From: Acinetobacter calcoaceticus
GTDB taxonomy: Bacteria; Pseudomonadota; Gammaproteobacteria; Pseudomonadales; Moraxellaceae
Reading direction: 5' to 3'
Length of the DNA: 64,000 bases
Assembly: GCF_900520355.1 (NCBI RefSeq)
Contig: NZ_LS999521.1
Coordinates: 3,100,001-3,164,000, forward strand
Of the stretch, positions 38,008 to 47,506 are shown piece after piece. The position numbers and the translations under genes were made by a program. Each line of letters begins with the position of its first letter. Positions within the stretch are counted from its first letter, which is position 1. Under the pieces are notes generated by a model that saw only the letters and a program-made list of their open reading frames with translations, was not told where the DNA came from and did not search any database.

Positions 38008-39638
38008 TTAGCTTTTAAAGGAGGTTGTTTAAAGCGTTTTGCAGGCCATGTCATGATAAAGCGAGCTCCACCTAAAGTAGGACTTTCATCTACTTTAATT
38101 TCACCACCGAACCAATAAGCAATACGACTCACAATTGACAACCCTAAACCATAGCCACCCGACGCACGAGTACGGCTATCATCTAAACGGGCAAAGGCTT
38201 CAAATACTCTTTGACGATCTTGCTCAGGAATTCCAGCACCATCATCTTCAACACAAACAAAAGCCATGCCATCGCTGTGAATACCACCTGTAATTCGAAC
38301 TTTGTTATCACAATAACGAACAGCGTTACCTACCAAGTTTTGAACAACCCGATGTAAATAACGACGTTCTGCATCTACTTTCACATAAAGAGGAGGAGCA
38401 ACAAGTTCAATTTCTTTTTGCGTTTTTAAGGCTTCGGTTTCTACCGCAACCTGATCTAATACATCAAATAAAGTAATTTCAGCAAAATCTAATGAAGGCG
38501 TACCCTGCTCTAGTTTTGCATAAGTCATGATTTCATCGATTAAGGTATTGAGCGCCTCAATGTCTTTATCAATCATGTCGACCTGATGCATACGATGATT
38601 GTAATCATCTTCTTCTGCCAACATCTCTGTACCAAAGCGTATACGGGCAACTGGCGTTCTCAGTTCATGAGATACGGCTCTCATCAACTCGCGCTGTGCC
38701 TCAATTAAACGCTGAATATGATCAGACATATTGTTATAACTTGATGCCAAGTTTGCCATCTCGTCACTTCCTTCAATAGGAACACGCAATGACAAGTCAC
38801 CTGACTTCATACGGTTTAAGGCATAACGCACTTGGCGAATTTTACGCTCTAACGGCAAGATAAGACCATAAACCCCTAAACTCAATAAAAAGAGGCTAAA
38901 TAAGGTAATCCCGGCAGAAAGCTGTAGCGGCATCCAGTTAAACATTGGAACCGGTCCAAGAACCAGAACTTGTGTCGGATGATTTGGGATTGGAGATACG
39001 ATTGAAATGGTTGTGCCACGCATTGTTGCGCTATCTTTGTACAACATGACACTTTGGTCTTGGCGTAAACGACCAATTTGTTCAGAGTCTAAATTAATAT
39101 CTTGAATGTTATAAATATTAATTGGATATGAAAAATGTTTTTGAATCTTAGCAAGATATTCTTGTTCCTGCCCCGGATAAAACATTAAATAATCAAGTAC
39201 AAAAATAGGGAGGGCCTTCATTTGGCGCTCACTAATTTTGTCCACTTTTATGGATAAAAAGTGTTGAGGATCATCACGTAAACCAATAATAATATACGCA
39301 ATACTATTACTGGCATCGTAACGGACAACAGACTTTTGGGCTTCGATTCGTTTTTTCTCGGTACGAGATAACTCAACCTTGCTCGCATCAGTGTAATAAA
39401 TTGGAAGCTCCAATAAATCTGATGCATCTGAAACCCAGTCTATTTTCTGTTGCTTCCCCGGTTGTCGAGCGACTCCTTCACTAATGACATAAGAAATACC
39501 ATCAGTTAAAGACTCTCTGTATTCTTGTGCTCGTTGATAATTGATGATTTGTACAAGCAAATAGCCAAAAACGGCAACCAAAACAACAAGAATTACCAGT
39601 CCCGCATATATTCGCAGGAATATGCTGTGTTTAAACAC
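37989..39638 (-). CDS. bfmS: Sensor histidine kinase BfmS
   Basis: A 549-residue inner-membrane kinase paired with BfmR. TM1 (about 10-32), a periplasmic sensor domain (33-238) and TM2 (about 239-262) precede a HAMP linker (about 263-315). HisKA follows with His324 in SHELRTPVARIRFGTEML, and the HATPase has N (NLVGNAVRYCDN), G1 (VEDDGAGIPEQD) and G2 (GGYGLGLSIVSR) boxes. In A. baumannii, BfmRS controls csu pili, biofilm, capsule and envelope stress tolerance. The gene is 32 bases downstream of bfmR. All catalytic boxes are intact. Confidence 0.95.
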   Translation of the reverse strand: MFKHSIFLRIYAGLVILVVLVAVFGYLLVQIINYQRAQEYRESLTDGISYVISEGVARQPGKQQKIDWVSDASDLLELPIYYTDASKVELSRTEKKRIEAQKSVVRYDASNSIAYIIIGLRDDPQHFLSIKVDKISERQMKALPIFVLDYLMFYPGQEQEYLAKIQKHFSYPINIYNIQDINLDSEQIGRLRQDQSVMLYKDSATMRGTTISIVSPIPNHPTQVLVLGPVPMFNWMPLQLSAGITLFSLFLLSLGVYGLILPLERKIRQVRYALNRMKSGDLSLRVPIEGSDEMANLASSYNNMSDHIQRLIEAQRELMRAVSHELRTPVARIRFGTEMLAEEDDYNHRMHQVDMIDKDIEALNTLIDEIMTYAKLEQGTPSLDFAEITLFDVLDQVAVETEALKTQKEIELVAPPLYVKVDAERRYLHRVVQNLVGNAVRYCDNKVRITGGIHSDGMAFVCVEDDGAGIPEQDRQRVFEAFARLDDSRTRASGGYGLGLSIVSRIAYWFGGEIKVDESPTLGGARFIMTWPAKRFKQPPLKANKKAPS

Positions 39639-39670
39639 TCGACCAACCTTATAGGAAGTTTATACAGACC

Positions 39671-40387
39671 TTATAACCCGTTGGTTTCTTTAACGAACAA
39701 GTAACCTTTACTACGTACTGTTTTAATACGCTTTGGATTTTCAGGATCATCGCCAATTTTTGGACGAATACGTGAGATACGAACATCGATTGAACGGTCC
39801 TGACCATCGTATTCGATACCGCGCAAACGTTCGAAGATATCTTCGCGCGATAAGATACGGCCAGCATTTGATGCAAGCAACCATAATAGGTCATATTCTG
39901 CGCTAGTGAAATCAACAAGCTCACCATGCAACGTTACTGAACGACCGCCATTATCAATCACAAGGTCATCAAACTCGATACGTTGTGCAACTTCGTCCTC
40001 TACAGTTTTATCTGTACGGCGTAATAACGCACGGATACGGGCTAAAAGTACACGTGGCTGAACTGGTTTAGCGACATAGTCGTCTGCTCCCATTTCTAGG
40101 CCAAGTACCTGATCCATATCTTCTGTACGTGCAGTCAACATAAGAATCGGTTGATGATAATGTGGGCGAACTTCACGACAAACGGTTAAACCATCGGCAC
40201 CCGGCAACATGACATCCAAGACCACTAGATCTGGTTGTTCACTAATAATACGACGAATTGCACGGTTACCATCAGTTTCTACACCAACTTCCAAGCCGTT
40301 GCGGATTAAATATTCTTGAGTTAATCGTGCTAAACGCTCGTCGTCTTCAACGATCAGAATCTTTGGTAACTTTTCTTCTTGGCTCAT
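39671..40387 (-). CDS. bfmR: Response regulator BfmR
   Basis: A 238-residue OmpR/PhoB-type regulator. The receiver domain has acidic pocket EDD (14-16), phospho-acceptor Asp58 (VVLDVMLPG), Thr in MLTART and Lys in YVAKP. The winged-helix DNA-binding domain (about 135-235) contains SAEYDLLWLLASNAGRILSREDIFERLRG and RSIDVRISRIRPKIGDD. It is the first gene of the bfmRS operon. BfmR is a master regulator of biofilm and virulence in A. baumannii (literature knowledge). Confidence 0.96.
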   Translation of the reverse strand: MSQEEKLPKILIVEDDERLARLTQEYLIRNGLEVGVETDGNRAIRRIISEQPDLVVLDVMLPGADGLTVCREVRPHYHQPILMLTARTEDMDQVLGLEMGADDYVAKPVQPRVLLARIRALLRRTDKTVEDEVAQRIEFDDLVIDNGGRSVTLHGELVDFTSAEYDLLWLLASNAGRILSREDIFERLRGIEYDGQDRSIDVRISRIRPKIGDDPENPKRIKTVRSKGYLFVKETNGL

Positions 40388-40919
40388 ATCATTGCCCCTA
40401 TAAATCTCATTACATGCATCTTAAAAATCTTGCAGATACATTCGTTTATCATTTGCAATATACACACGTTTACATTGTAAACAAGTAGGCGTTCACCAAA
40501 CTGATACATGACAACCATGTTTTGTTGCATTTTATTAACCTTTGAATTTTCTCGTGTTTTTAACATTTAGTTATTGTTATTAAATTTCATATTCTATTCA
40601 TAATTCCAATGTATGAATATTAAACAAATTATTTCTTTAATTACTTTAATTGTATTTAAGTGCTTGTTTTTTGAGTTATCCACAAAGTTATCTATAAGTG
40701 TTTTTTGATAGCTTTGCTATGCTATCTCCCATCAAATCATACAGATAAAAAATTACTAAAAAGTCAAGATTGATCTGCTATGAAAAATCCCGTATCTTGT
40801 GTTCAAAATAAACTTTAACTACTAAGTCTTGTGTTTATCCCTCAAACATCGTGGCATACTTTTTGCTCGGTTCAAACGGTCTATAAACATAACAAAAGTG
40901 ACAATGGAGCTATGCTGGC
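40388..40919. other. Divergent promoter region of bfmR and nrdA, with DnaA box
   Basis: About 530 bases without a gene. The bfmR-proximal part is mixed and the central part AT-rich. The most specific element is a consensus DnaA box at 40676-40684. GGAGC about 8 bases before the nrdA start could serve as its ribosome-binding site. No convincing NrdR box pair was found by eye. Confidence 0.45.
40676..40696 (+). promoter_or_regulatory. DnaA box plus degenerate second box upstream of nrdA
   Basis: TTATCCACA (40676-40684) is a perfect DnaA box. TTATCTATA (40688-40696) follows 12 bases later in the same orientation with two mismatches. In E. coli, DnaA boxes in the nrdAB promoter couple dNTP synthesis to replication initiation, so the same link is plausible here. 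Confidence 0.55.
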
Positions 40920-43751
40920 ATGAGCGTAATTACTTCGACTCCCGGTCAAATTCAGGTGATCAAACGCACTGGAGATGTTGCTGCATTTGATGCAGAGAAA
41001 ATTTCTGTTGCGATTGGTAAAGCTTTTCTTGCTGTGGAAGGTCAACAGAGTTCGGATTCAAGCCGTATTCACGACCGTATTACCCAACTGACGGAAATGG
41101 TATTAAATACTTTCACTCGCCGTTTACCATCGGGCGGGACGATCCATATTGAAGAAATTCAAGATCAGGTTGAACTTGCTTTAATGCGTACCGGAGAACA
41201 GAAAGTTGCCCGCGCTTACGTGATTTACCGCGAACAACGTACTACTGCTCGTCAGCAAACGAACTCAAACCACCATCCTACTTTACAAGTTACCGATGCA
41301 AACGGTCAGCTTCAGCCACTTGATTTAAGTGCATTGCAAGCGACTGTAGCTAAAGCTGCTGAAGGTTTGGAAGGTATTGACGTTCAAGCCATTGTGGATG
41401 AAACCGTTAAGAACTTATATAACGGCGTAAAAGAGACTGATATTGCCACCACCATGATGATGGCAACACGTACGCGTATTGAACAAGAACCAAACTATAC
41501 TTACGTGACTGCTCGTTTGCTTTGTCATGAGTTAGTGGGTACAGGTTTAGCATTCCTAGGCTTATCAACAGACACGCCTGAAAATGAAGCGCTTGAAGCC
41601 TTCTTGAAAAAAGGTGTTGAGCTTGATTTGATCTCACCAGATTTACTCAATTTCGACTTAGAAAAACTGGCAGCCGCTATTCAGCCAGAACGCTCTAACC
41701 AGTTTACCTATTTAGGTTTACAGACTCTATTTGACCGTTACTTCATTCACTCAAACGGCGTGCGTTTTGAATTACCGCAATTATTCTTTATGCGTGTGTC
41801 AATGGGTCTTGCATTAAATGAGCAAGATAAAGAAGAACGTGCAATCGAGTTCTATAACTTATTGTCTAGCTTCGACTACATGGCGTCTACGCCTACCCTG
41901 TTTAACGCAGGTACGTTACGTCCACAGCTTTCAAGTTGTTACTTAACCACGATTGGCGATGACCTCTATGACATTTATGGTGCAATGCGTGACAACGCAA
42001 TGCTTTCTAAATGGGCTGGTGGTTTAGGTAATGACTGGACACCTGTGCGTGCCTTGAACTCTTACATTAAAGGTACAAACGGTAAGTCTCAGGGTGTTGT
42101 TCCATTCTTAAAGGTTGCGAACGATACAGCTGTTGCAGTAAACCAAGGTGGTAAGCGTAAAGGTGCTGTTTGTGCGTACCTCGAAACTTGGCACTTAGAC
42201 ATCGAAGAGTTTTTAGAACTTCGTAAAAACACAGGTGATGACCGTCGTCGTACACACGACATGAACACTGCGAACTGGGTTCCAGACTTGTTTATGCAAC
42301 GTGTATTTGAAGATGGTGACTGGACATTATTCACCCCTTCTGAAACACCAGACCTACATGACCTAACAGGTGCTGAGTTTGCTGAGCGTTATGCTTACTA
42401 CGAATCTGTAGCTAAAGAAACAAACATGCTCCATAAGAAAGTACGTGCTAAAGACTTATGGCGCAAAATGCTTTCTATGTTGTTTGAAACTGGTCACCCT
42501 TGGATTACGTTCAAAGATGTGTGTAACTTACGTTCACCACAACAACATGTGGGTGTAGTTCACTCATCTAACTTATGTACTGAAATTACGCTTAATACAA
42601 ATCAAGATGAAATTGCAGTATGTAACTTGGGCTCGATTAACCTTGTACAACACGTTCAAGGCGGTGTATTAGACCGTGAGAAGTTAGCTCGCACGGTTAA
42701 AACAGCAGTTCGTATGCTCGATAACGTTATCGACATTAACTATTACGCTGTTCCACAAGCGAAAAACTCTAACTTGAAGCACCGCCCTGTTGGTATGGGT
42801 ATTATGGGCTTCCAAGATGCACTTTATGAAATGGGCATGGCTTACGGTTCTGACGACGCAGTTAACTTTGCTGACGAGTCAATGGAAGTGATTAGCTACT
42901 ACGCTATTGAAACTTCGAGCAACTTGGCTGTTGAACGTGGTGCTTACTCAACATTCAAAGGTTCATTGTGGGATCAAGGTATCCTTCCAATCGACTCTTT
43001 GGAAATTGTTGCGAAATCTCGTCCAGAACGCATGTTCGAAGTTGACCGTACTCAACGTTTAGACTGGGACACTTTACGTGCCAAAGTTCAAAAAGATGGT
43101 ATGCGTAACTCAAACGTGATGGCAATTGCTCCTACTGCAACCATTTCAAACATTTGTGGTGTTTCTCAATCTATTGAGCCAACTTTCCAGAACTTATATG
43201 TGAAATCTAACTTGTCTGGTGAGTTCACTGTTATTAACCCATACCTCGTTCGTGCATTAAAAGAACGTGGTCTTTGGGACACAGTGATGGTAAATGATCT
43301 TAAACACTTCGAAGGTTCAGTACAAAAAATTGCTCGTATTCCTGAAGAATTAAAAGCAATCTTTGCAACTGCGTTTGAAGTAGATACACGCTGGATCGTG
43401 GATGCTGCATCACGCCGTCAGAAATGGATCGATCAAGCTCAATCGCTTAACCTTTACATTGCTGGTGCAAATGGTAAGAAACTTGACATCACTTACAAGA
43501 TGGCATGGTTACGTGGTCTTAAAACGACTTATTACCTCCGAGCTTTAGGCGCAACTTCTGCTGAAAAATCTACAATCAACACAGGTGCTTTAAATGCTGT
43601 TAAGCCTGCATCTGTTGAAGTTGCTCCTGTAACTACGCCTGTTGTAGAAGCAAAAAAACCTGAAGCAGTTGAAGAAGACGGTTTTACCCAAGCAGCTCCA
43701 GTTCCAATGGCTTGCTCAATCGACAATCCTGATTGTGAAGCTTGCCAATAA
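40920..43751 (+). CDS. nrdA: Class Ia ribonucleotide reductase alpha subunit
   Basis: A 943-residue catalytic subunit reducing ribonucleoside diphosphates to deoxy forms. The N-terminus holds an ATP-cone (VIKRTGDVAAFDAEKISVAIGKAFLAVEG..., about 12-100) and a second ATP-cone-like segment (about 120-215), the arrangement seen in Pseudomonas NrdA. The barrel has LSSCYLTTIGDD and SSNLCTEITLNT (active-site Cys residues), LGSINL, and MAIAPTATISNICGVSQSIEP. The C-terminal swinging tail ends CSIDNPDCEACQ with the redox Cys. It is longer than E. coli NrdA (761) because of the extra cone and linker. Confidence 0.97.
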   Translation: MSVITSTPGQIQVIKRTGDVAAFDAEKISVAIGKAFLAVEGQQSSDSSRIHDRITQLTEMVLNTFTRRLPSGGTIHIEEIQDQVELALMRTGEQKVARAYVIYREQRTTARQQTNSNHHPTLQVTDANGQLQPLDLSALQATVAKAAEGLEGIDVQAIVDETVKNLYNGVKETDIATTMMMATRTRIEQEPNYTYVTARLLCHELVGTGLAFLGLSTDTPENEALEAFLKKGVELDLISPDLLNFDLEKLAAAIQPERSNQFTYLGLQTLFDRYFIHSNGVRFELPQLFFMRVSMGLALNEQDKEERAIEFYNLLSSFDYMASTPTLFNAGTLRPQLSSCYLTTIGDDLYDIYGAMRDNAMLSKWAGGLGNDWTPVRALNSYIKGTNGKSQGVVPFLKVANDTAVAVNQGGKRKGAVCAYLETWHLDIEEFLELRKNTGDDRRRTHDMNTANWVPDLFMQRVFEDGDWTLFTPSETPDLHDLTGAEFAERYAYYESVAKETNMLHKKVRAKDLWRKMLSMLFETGHPWITFKDVCNLRSPQQHVGVVHSSNLCTEITLNTNQDEIAVCNLGSINLVQHVQGGVLDREKLARTVKTAVRMLDNVIDINYYAVPQAKNSNLKHRPVGMGIMGFQDALYEMGMAYGSDDAVNFADESMEVISYYAIETSSNLAVERGAYSTFKGSLWDQGILPIDSLEIVAKSRPERMFEVDRTQRLDWDTLRAKVQKDGMRNSNVMAIAPTATISNICGVSQSIEPTFQNLYVKSNLSGEFTVINPYLVRALKERGLWDTVMVNDLKHFEGSVQKIARIPEELKAIFATAFEVDTRWIVDAASRRQKWIDQAQSLNLYIAGANGKKLDITYKMAWLRGLKTTYYLRALGATSAEKSTINTGALNAVKPASVEVAPVTTPVVEAKKPEAVEEDGFTQAAPVPMACSIDNPDCEACQ

Positions 43752-43807
43752 CATTCAATAAAGTTGCTCTTTTTCACTAAAGAGCAATTTTAAAAGAGGT
43801 AAAGATT

Positions 43808-43942
43808 ATGCTTTTTCATCTTAGTCATAACTATATGCTTGGTGTAGGAGTTTTAATCTTTGCCTTTGTTTTCTTTTATATGCCACTGGTTTACGCATTT
43901 TTCACAATACGTAAGCAACAGCGTAAGCAAAATAAGTTGTAG
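43808..43942 (+). CDS. Small membrane protein between nrdA and nrdB (44 aa)
   Basis: A 44-residue frame beginning MLFHLSHNYMLGVGVLIFAFVFFYMPLVYAFFTIRKQQRKQNKL: one hydrophobic helix (about 10-33) and a basic cytoplasmic tail. AGAGG lies about 9 bases before the ATG, and the gene sits 56 bases after nrdA on the same strand. Whether it is functionally linked to ribonucleotide reductase is unknown. Confidence 0.55.
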   Translation: MLFHLSHNYMLGVGVLIFAFVFFYMPLVYAFFTIRKQQRKQNKL

Positions 43943-43950
43943 GGAGTAGA

Positions 43951-43973
43951 GACCAAAGGCCCAAAATTTGGTC
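43951..43973 (+). terminator. Hairpin in nrdA-nrdB gap
   Basis: GACCAAA-n9-TTTGGTC: a 7-bp inverted repeat 8 bases after the small ORF, with no T-run. It may attenuate or process the transcript rather than terminate it. Confidence 0.35.
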
Positions 43974-44023
43974 GTGCATTAATAAAACTTAATTTTGTTT
44001 ACACATTAAAAGCGTATAGTAGG

Positions 44024-44046
44024 GACATCTTCGTTTTAGAGATGTC
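44024..44046 (+). promoter_or_regulatory. nrdB leader hairpin
   Basis: GACATCT-n9-AGATGTC forms a 7-bp inverted repeat shortly after a TATAGT hexamer (44015-44020, possible -10) and 34 bases before the nrdB start. It could be an operator or a leader hairpin of a separate nrdB promoter. Confidence 0.35.
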
Positions 44047-44080
44047 AAATACAGATATATACAACGAAGAGAGAAGAAAA

Positions 44081-45364
44081 ATGTCTATCCTTAGTTGGGA
44101 CGATTTTGAAGATGATTCGCAAAAACCGGCTGCTCCTGAACTCAAGTCTGCGCCCGTCAATACGGAAAAAACGACTCATTCGCAGAATGTATCTTCTGCG
44201 GAGTCATCATCGCAGAGCTTGGCAACTTCACAACCCGCTGGAACCCATTCCGTGCGACCAACAGTTGCCTCCGATACGGTGGCTAGAGCCGCTGCAGCCC
44301 TAGAACATTTAGATGCTGCCCCTGGCCTAGAAGAGTTAGAAATGGGTGCACAACGCGTTCAGGTTGACGACAAGGCCATGATTAACTGTCGTGCGGACTT
44401 GAACCAGCTTGTTCCATTTAAATATGAGTGGGCTTGGCAGAAATATCTTGACGGGTGTGCAAACCACTGGATGCCTCAAGAAGTTAACATGAACCATGAC
44501 ATCGCGCTTTGGAAGTCTGAAAATGGCTTGACCGAAGACGAACGTACCATTGTTATGCGTTCTTTAGGTTTCTTCTCGACTGCTGACTCTTTGGTTGCAA
44601 ACAACTTGGTATTGGCAATTTACCGCCACATTACTAACCCTGAATGCCGTCAGTACATTTTACGTCAAGCATTTGAGGAAGCGATTCACACTCACGCTTA
44701 CCAATACTGTATCGAATCTTTAGGTATGGATGAAGGCGAAGTCTTCAACATGTACCGTGAAGTTCCATCTGTTGCGCGTAAAGCAGCTTGGGGCTTGAAA
44801 TATACTCACTCTTTAACCGACCCTAATTTCCACACGGGCACACCTGAAAATGATCAGCTTTTACTTCGTAACCTGATTGCATTCTACTGTGTTCTTGAAG
44901 GGATCTTCTTCTACTGCGGCTTTACTCAAATTTTGAGTATGGGTCGTCGTAACAAGATGAATGGTGTTGCCGAGCAGTTCCAATACATCTTGCGTGATGA
45001 GTCTATGCACTTGAACTTTGGTATCGATATGATTAACCAAATCAAGATTGAGAACCCTCACCTTTGGAGTGGCGAGTTCCAACAAGAAGTGATTCAAATG
45101 ATTGTTGAAGGCACAATGCTTGAAATTGAATATGCTCGTGACACTATGCCACGTGGTGTATTGGGCATGAACGCAAGCATGATGGAAGAATATTTAAAAT
45201 TTATCTGTAACCGTCGTTTAGCACAACTTGGTTTACAAGAGCAATTTGCTGGTGTAACGAACCCGTTTGCTTGGATGTCTGAGATGATGGACTTGCGTAA
45301 AGAGAAGAATTTCTTTGAAACGCGTGTAACTGACTACCAAACTGGTGGTGCGTTAAGCTGGTAA
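44081..45364 (+). CDS. nrdB: Class Ia ribonucleotide reductase beta subunit
   Basis: A 427-residue di-iron tyrosyl-radical subunit. The start at 44081 ([12 protein letters not shown]) is preceded by GAGAGAAGA; an upstream in-frame ATG at 44042 falls in a leader hairpin. Residues 1-100 are a Ser/Ala/Pro-rich extension absent in E. coli NrdB. The ferritin-like core has iron ligands in [18 protein letters not shown] and [16 protein letters not shown]. The C-terminus YQTGGALSW is the NrdA-docking tail. A strong terminator follows. Confidence 0.95.
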   Translation: MSILSWDDFEDDSQKPAAPELKSAPVNTEKTTHSQNVSSAESSSQSLATSQPAGTHSVRPTVASDTVARAAAALEHLDAAPGLEELEMGAQRVQVDDKAMINCRADLNQLVPFKYEWAWQKYLDGCANHWMPQEVNMNHDIALWKSENGLTEDERTIVMRSLGFFSTADSLVANNLVLAIYRHITNPECRQYILRQAFEEAIHTHAYQYCIESLGMDEGEVFNMYREVPSVARKAAWGLKYTHSLTDPNFHTGTPENDQLLLRNLIAFYCVLEGIFFYCGFTQILSMGRRNKMNGVAEQFQYILRDESMHLNFGIDMINQIKIENPHLWSGEFQQEVIQMIVEGTMLEIEYARDTMPRGVLGMNASMMEEYLKFICNRRLAQLGLQEQFAGVTNPFAWMSEMMDLRKEKNFFETRVTDYQTGGALSW

Positions 45365-45382
45365 GTTTAAGTTTCTCTAAAT

Positions 45383-45412
45383 AAAAAAACCGCTATTAAT
45401 GGCGGTTTTTTA
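45383..45412 (+). terminator. Terminator after nrdB
   Basis: AAAAAAACCGC-TATTAAT-GGCGGTTTTTT: a 5-6 bp GC-rich stem with A-run and T-run, about 20 bases after the nrdB stop. It also marks the left edge of the AT-rich accessory block. Confidence 0.88.
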
Positions 45413-45551
45413 TTCAAGATATAATTCATTAATTTAGATAGAATCAGTAGTTAAAAAAGATTCAAATAAATAATAAAAATCAAAAACATAGAAATTAAAA
45501 TTCTACGCTAATCAATCAGGCAAATATAAAAATATTTTTAACATTCAGAAA

Positions 45552-45845
45552 CTAACAACCGCAAATCCAAAACATATTATAGATAATAAGAGCTGGAGCA
45601 CTTATAGGATAAGTATCACTATCGAGAACTTTATATCGCCTACTTTTATATTTAATAGTTAATAATTTTTCTTTTCGGCTAACTACCAAACCAACTCTAT
45701 AAATAAAATAAAAAGAATTATTATTAGTTATTCGCCTGTATATAAATTGTACTGAATCTTCTTTTTGAATTTTTGAATGATCAACCTTAATAAAACCATT
45801 ACATATAGAGCACCTCCATTTATTTAAATCAATATTCGTATCCAT
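45552..45845 (-). CDS. Orphan protein with CxxC motif (97 aa)
   Basis: A 97-residue protein starting MDTNIDLNKWRCSICNGF. One CxxC pair (CSICNG) near the N-terminus and WICGC at the C-terminus could hold metal. The middle is beta-like and basic (IYRVGLVVSRKEKLLTIKYKSRRYKVLDSD). The base composition is much more AT-rich than the upstream core genes. No family recognised; a small horizontally acquired gene is likely. AGGA occurs 18 bases before the start. Confidence 0.5.
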   Translation of the reverse strand: MDTNIDLNKWRCSICNGFIKVDHSKIQKEDSVQFIYRRITNNNSFYFIYRVGLVVSRKEKLLTIKYKSRRYKVLDSDTYPISAPALIIYNMFWICGC

Positions 45846-46088
45846 ATTTTAATTTATTACATCCTATGATTAATCGTATAGTTAGGCAACACAACTTTCA
45901 ATCAATTAAAATTACACTATAAAAATTATATAACAATATCAATAGAAAAATAAAAACATCAATATGAATTTAATTTAAAAATTAAGATTTAAATTAATAA
46001 GTATTAAATTAAAGATTAAAACACAATTTAATACACAACAAGCAACCAAAAAATAAAAAAAATTTTAATCTAATATTAATATTTATAA

Positions 46089-46673
46089 TTACTCACTAGA
46101 TTTTTCAATTATTCTTTGTATTACAGTCCTCGACACAGCAAGATCCTTAGCTAAAGAATATACACTAAATCCTTCTTTAAACTTATTAATGACTTCCTGT
46201 TTTTGATCATTTGTTAATTTTTCCGGTCTACCAACTTTTTTAGATAAGCTATGTTTTTTTTGTACAGTTTGATCAGACAAGAAAAGTTTTTCAAAATCAA
46301 TGCAAATTTCTAAAAAATGGATAAGGTTATTTTTAATATCACCTTCCAACTCACTATTTATATAATCCAATATAAGCAATTTAATTTTTTTTCTTTCAAT
46401 TAAAATAATTGTAGATAATATTTCTTTAAAACAATTTCCTAAACAGTCAATACTTTTAACAATTAAAAAGTCACCCTCTTCCAAAGAATAATTAATTAAA
46501 TTAAAAAATATAGTTCTAAAAGTAATGGACTTATCAACTGAGACTAACTCTAACACTACTCTACTATATTGAACTATATGGTTAAAATCATTTAACAATG
46601 AAATAAAAAAATCTTTTTCTTTATCAAATTCATAAATATTAGAATTAAACCGCATATAAGCATAAGTACGCAT
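46089..46673 (-). CDS. Resolvase-like DNA-binding protein lacking catalytic residues (copy 1)
   Basis: 194 residues from the ATG at 46673 (MRTYAYMRFNSN; GGGGA just upstream; a 46724 start would add 17 residues). It aligns with serine recombinases of the gamma-delta type: LEEGDFLIVKSIDCLGNCF corresponds to EEGDvilVKKLDRLGRD, and the C-terminal GRPEKLTNDQKQEVINKFKEGFSVYSLAKDLAVSRTVIQRII is the resolvase-type HTH. The nucleophile Ser is replaced (R-F-N for R-V-S) and both Arg of DRLGR are changed (DCLGN). It is therefore predicted inactive for recombination but probably binds DNA. It is divergent from a homologous copy about 830 bases away. Confidence 0.78.
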   Translation of the reverse strand: MRTYAYMRFNSNIYEFDKEKDFFISLLNDFNHIVQYSRVVLELVSVDKSITFRTIFFNLINYSLEEGDFLIVKSIDCLGNCFKEILSTIILIERKKIKLLILDYINSELEGDIKNNLIHFLEICIDFEKLFLSDQTVQKKHSLSKKVGRPEKLTNDQKQEVINKFKEGFSVYSLAKDLAVSRTVIQRIIEKSSE

Positions 46674-47506
46674 ACTTCCCCATTCCTTAGAGTTATGTGA
46701 AGTACATTTCCAAAGTATGTTCAAATCAAAGAATTGGTTCTTAATACTTTTAGAGCTTCACTTATTGTTTGTTTTATAATTAATATCTTAAATTTATACT
46801 TATTTATATTAATATAAATTTTTTTATAGTTCCACTCATTAAAACAACAAAAAAATATATAATATCAAAAAACATTATATAAATGAAAAAATAAAAGTAT
46901 AGTAAATTAATTATTATTTTTAACGTTAGATACCATTAATCAAAATTAGAAAATATTAACAATAAATTTTAAATAATATTAGAATAAAATATTAAAATTT
47001 TAAAATTCTATGGATAAATATATTTATAGCTACAAAATAAGTAATTCTTATAATTAATTATTTGAATCTGTTTTAAACCTATGTATTTAATTTTTAATAA
47101 ATTTATACACCCAATCAAAAATAAAATAAAAACAAAAAATAAGTTATTAAAAATCAAATACATAAGTTAATTATCAACAAGCAAAAAACTAATAACATTT
47201 TATTTTATTTGCTTAAATTAATTTAAATAACAAATAAAACTAGATTTTAATATCAGATTTATATTAAATTCATAAACATTTAAAGTAAATGGTTAATTCA
47301 AAATGCAACATACTATATCCAAAAAATTATTAATTAATATACTTATGGATATTAATAAAAGTTAGGAGAAAATAATTATTAGTTATGTACTTAATTTATA
47401 TGTTTTAAACACTGTATAGTACACTTTTGTGATTTAGTTCATGTTTTTTTTAAAAAAATAAGATGCTAAGATTTGTTTTGTTTTTGTTTAATTTTGGTTT
47501 TTTAAT
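46674..47506. other. Very AT-rich region between the divergent resolvase-like genes
   Basis: About 830 bases dominated by A and T with frequent homopolymer runs and no supported reading frame. It should carry both promoters; TATAGT at 47415-47420 is one weak -10 candidate for the right-hand gene. Binding sites for one or both proteins may lie here, but no clear palindrome was identified. Confidence 0.4.
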
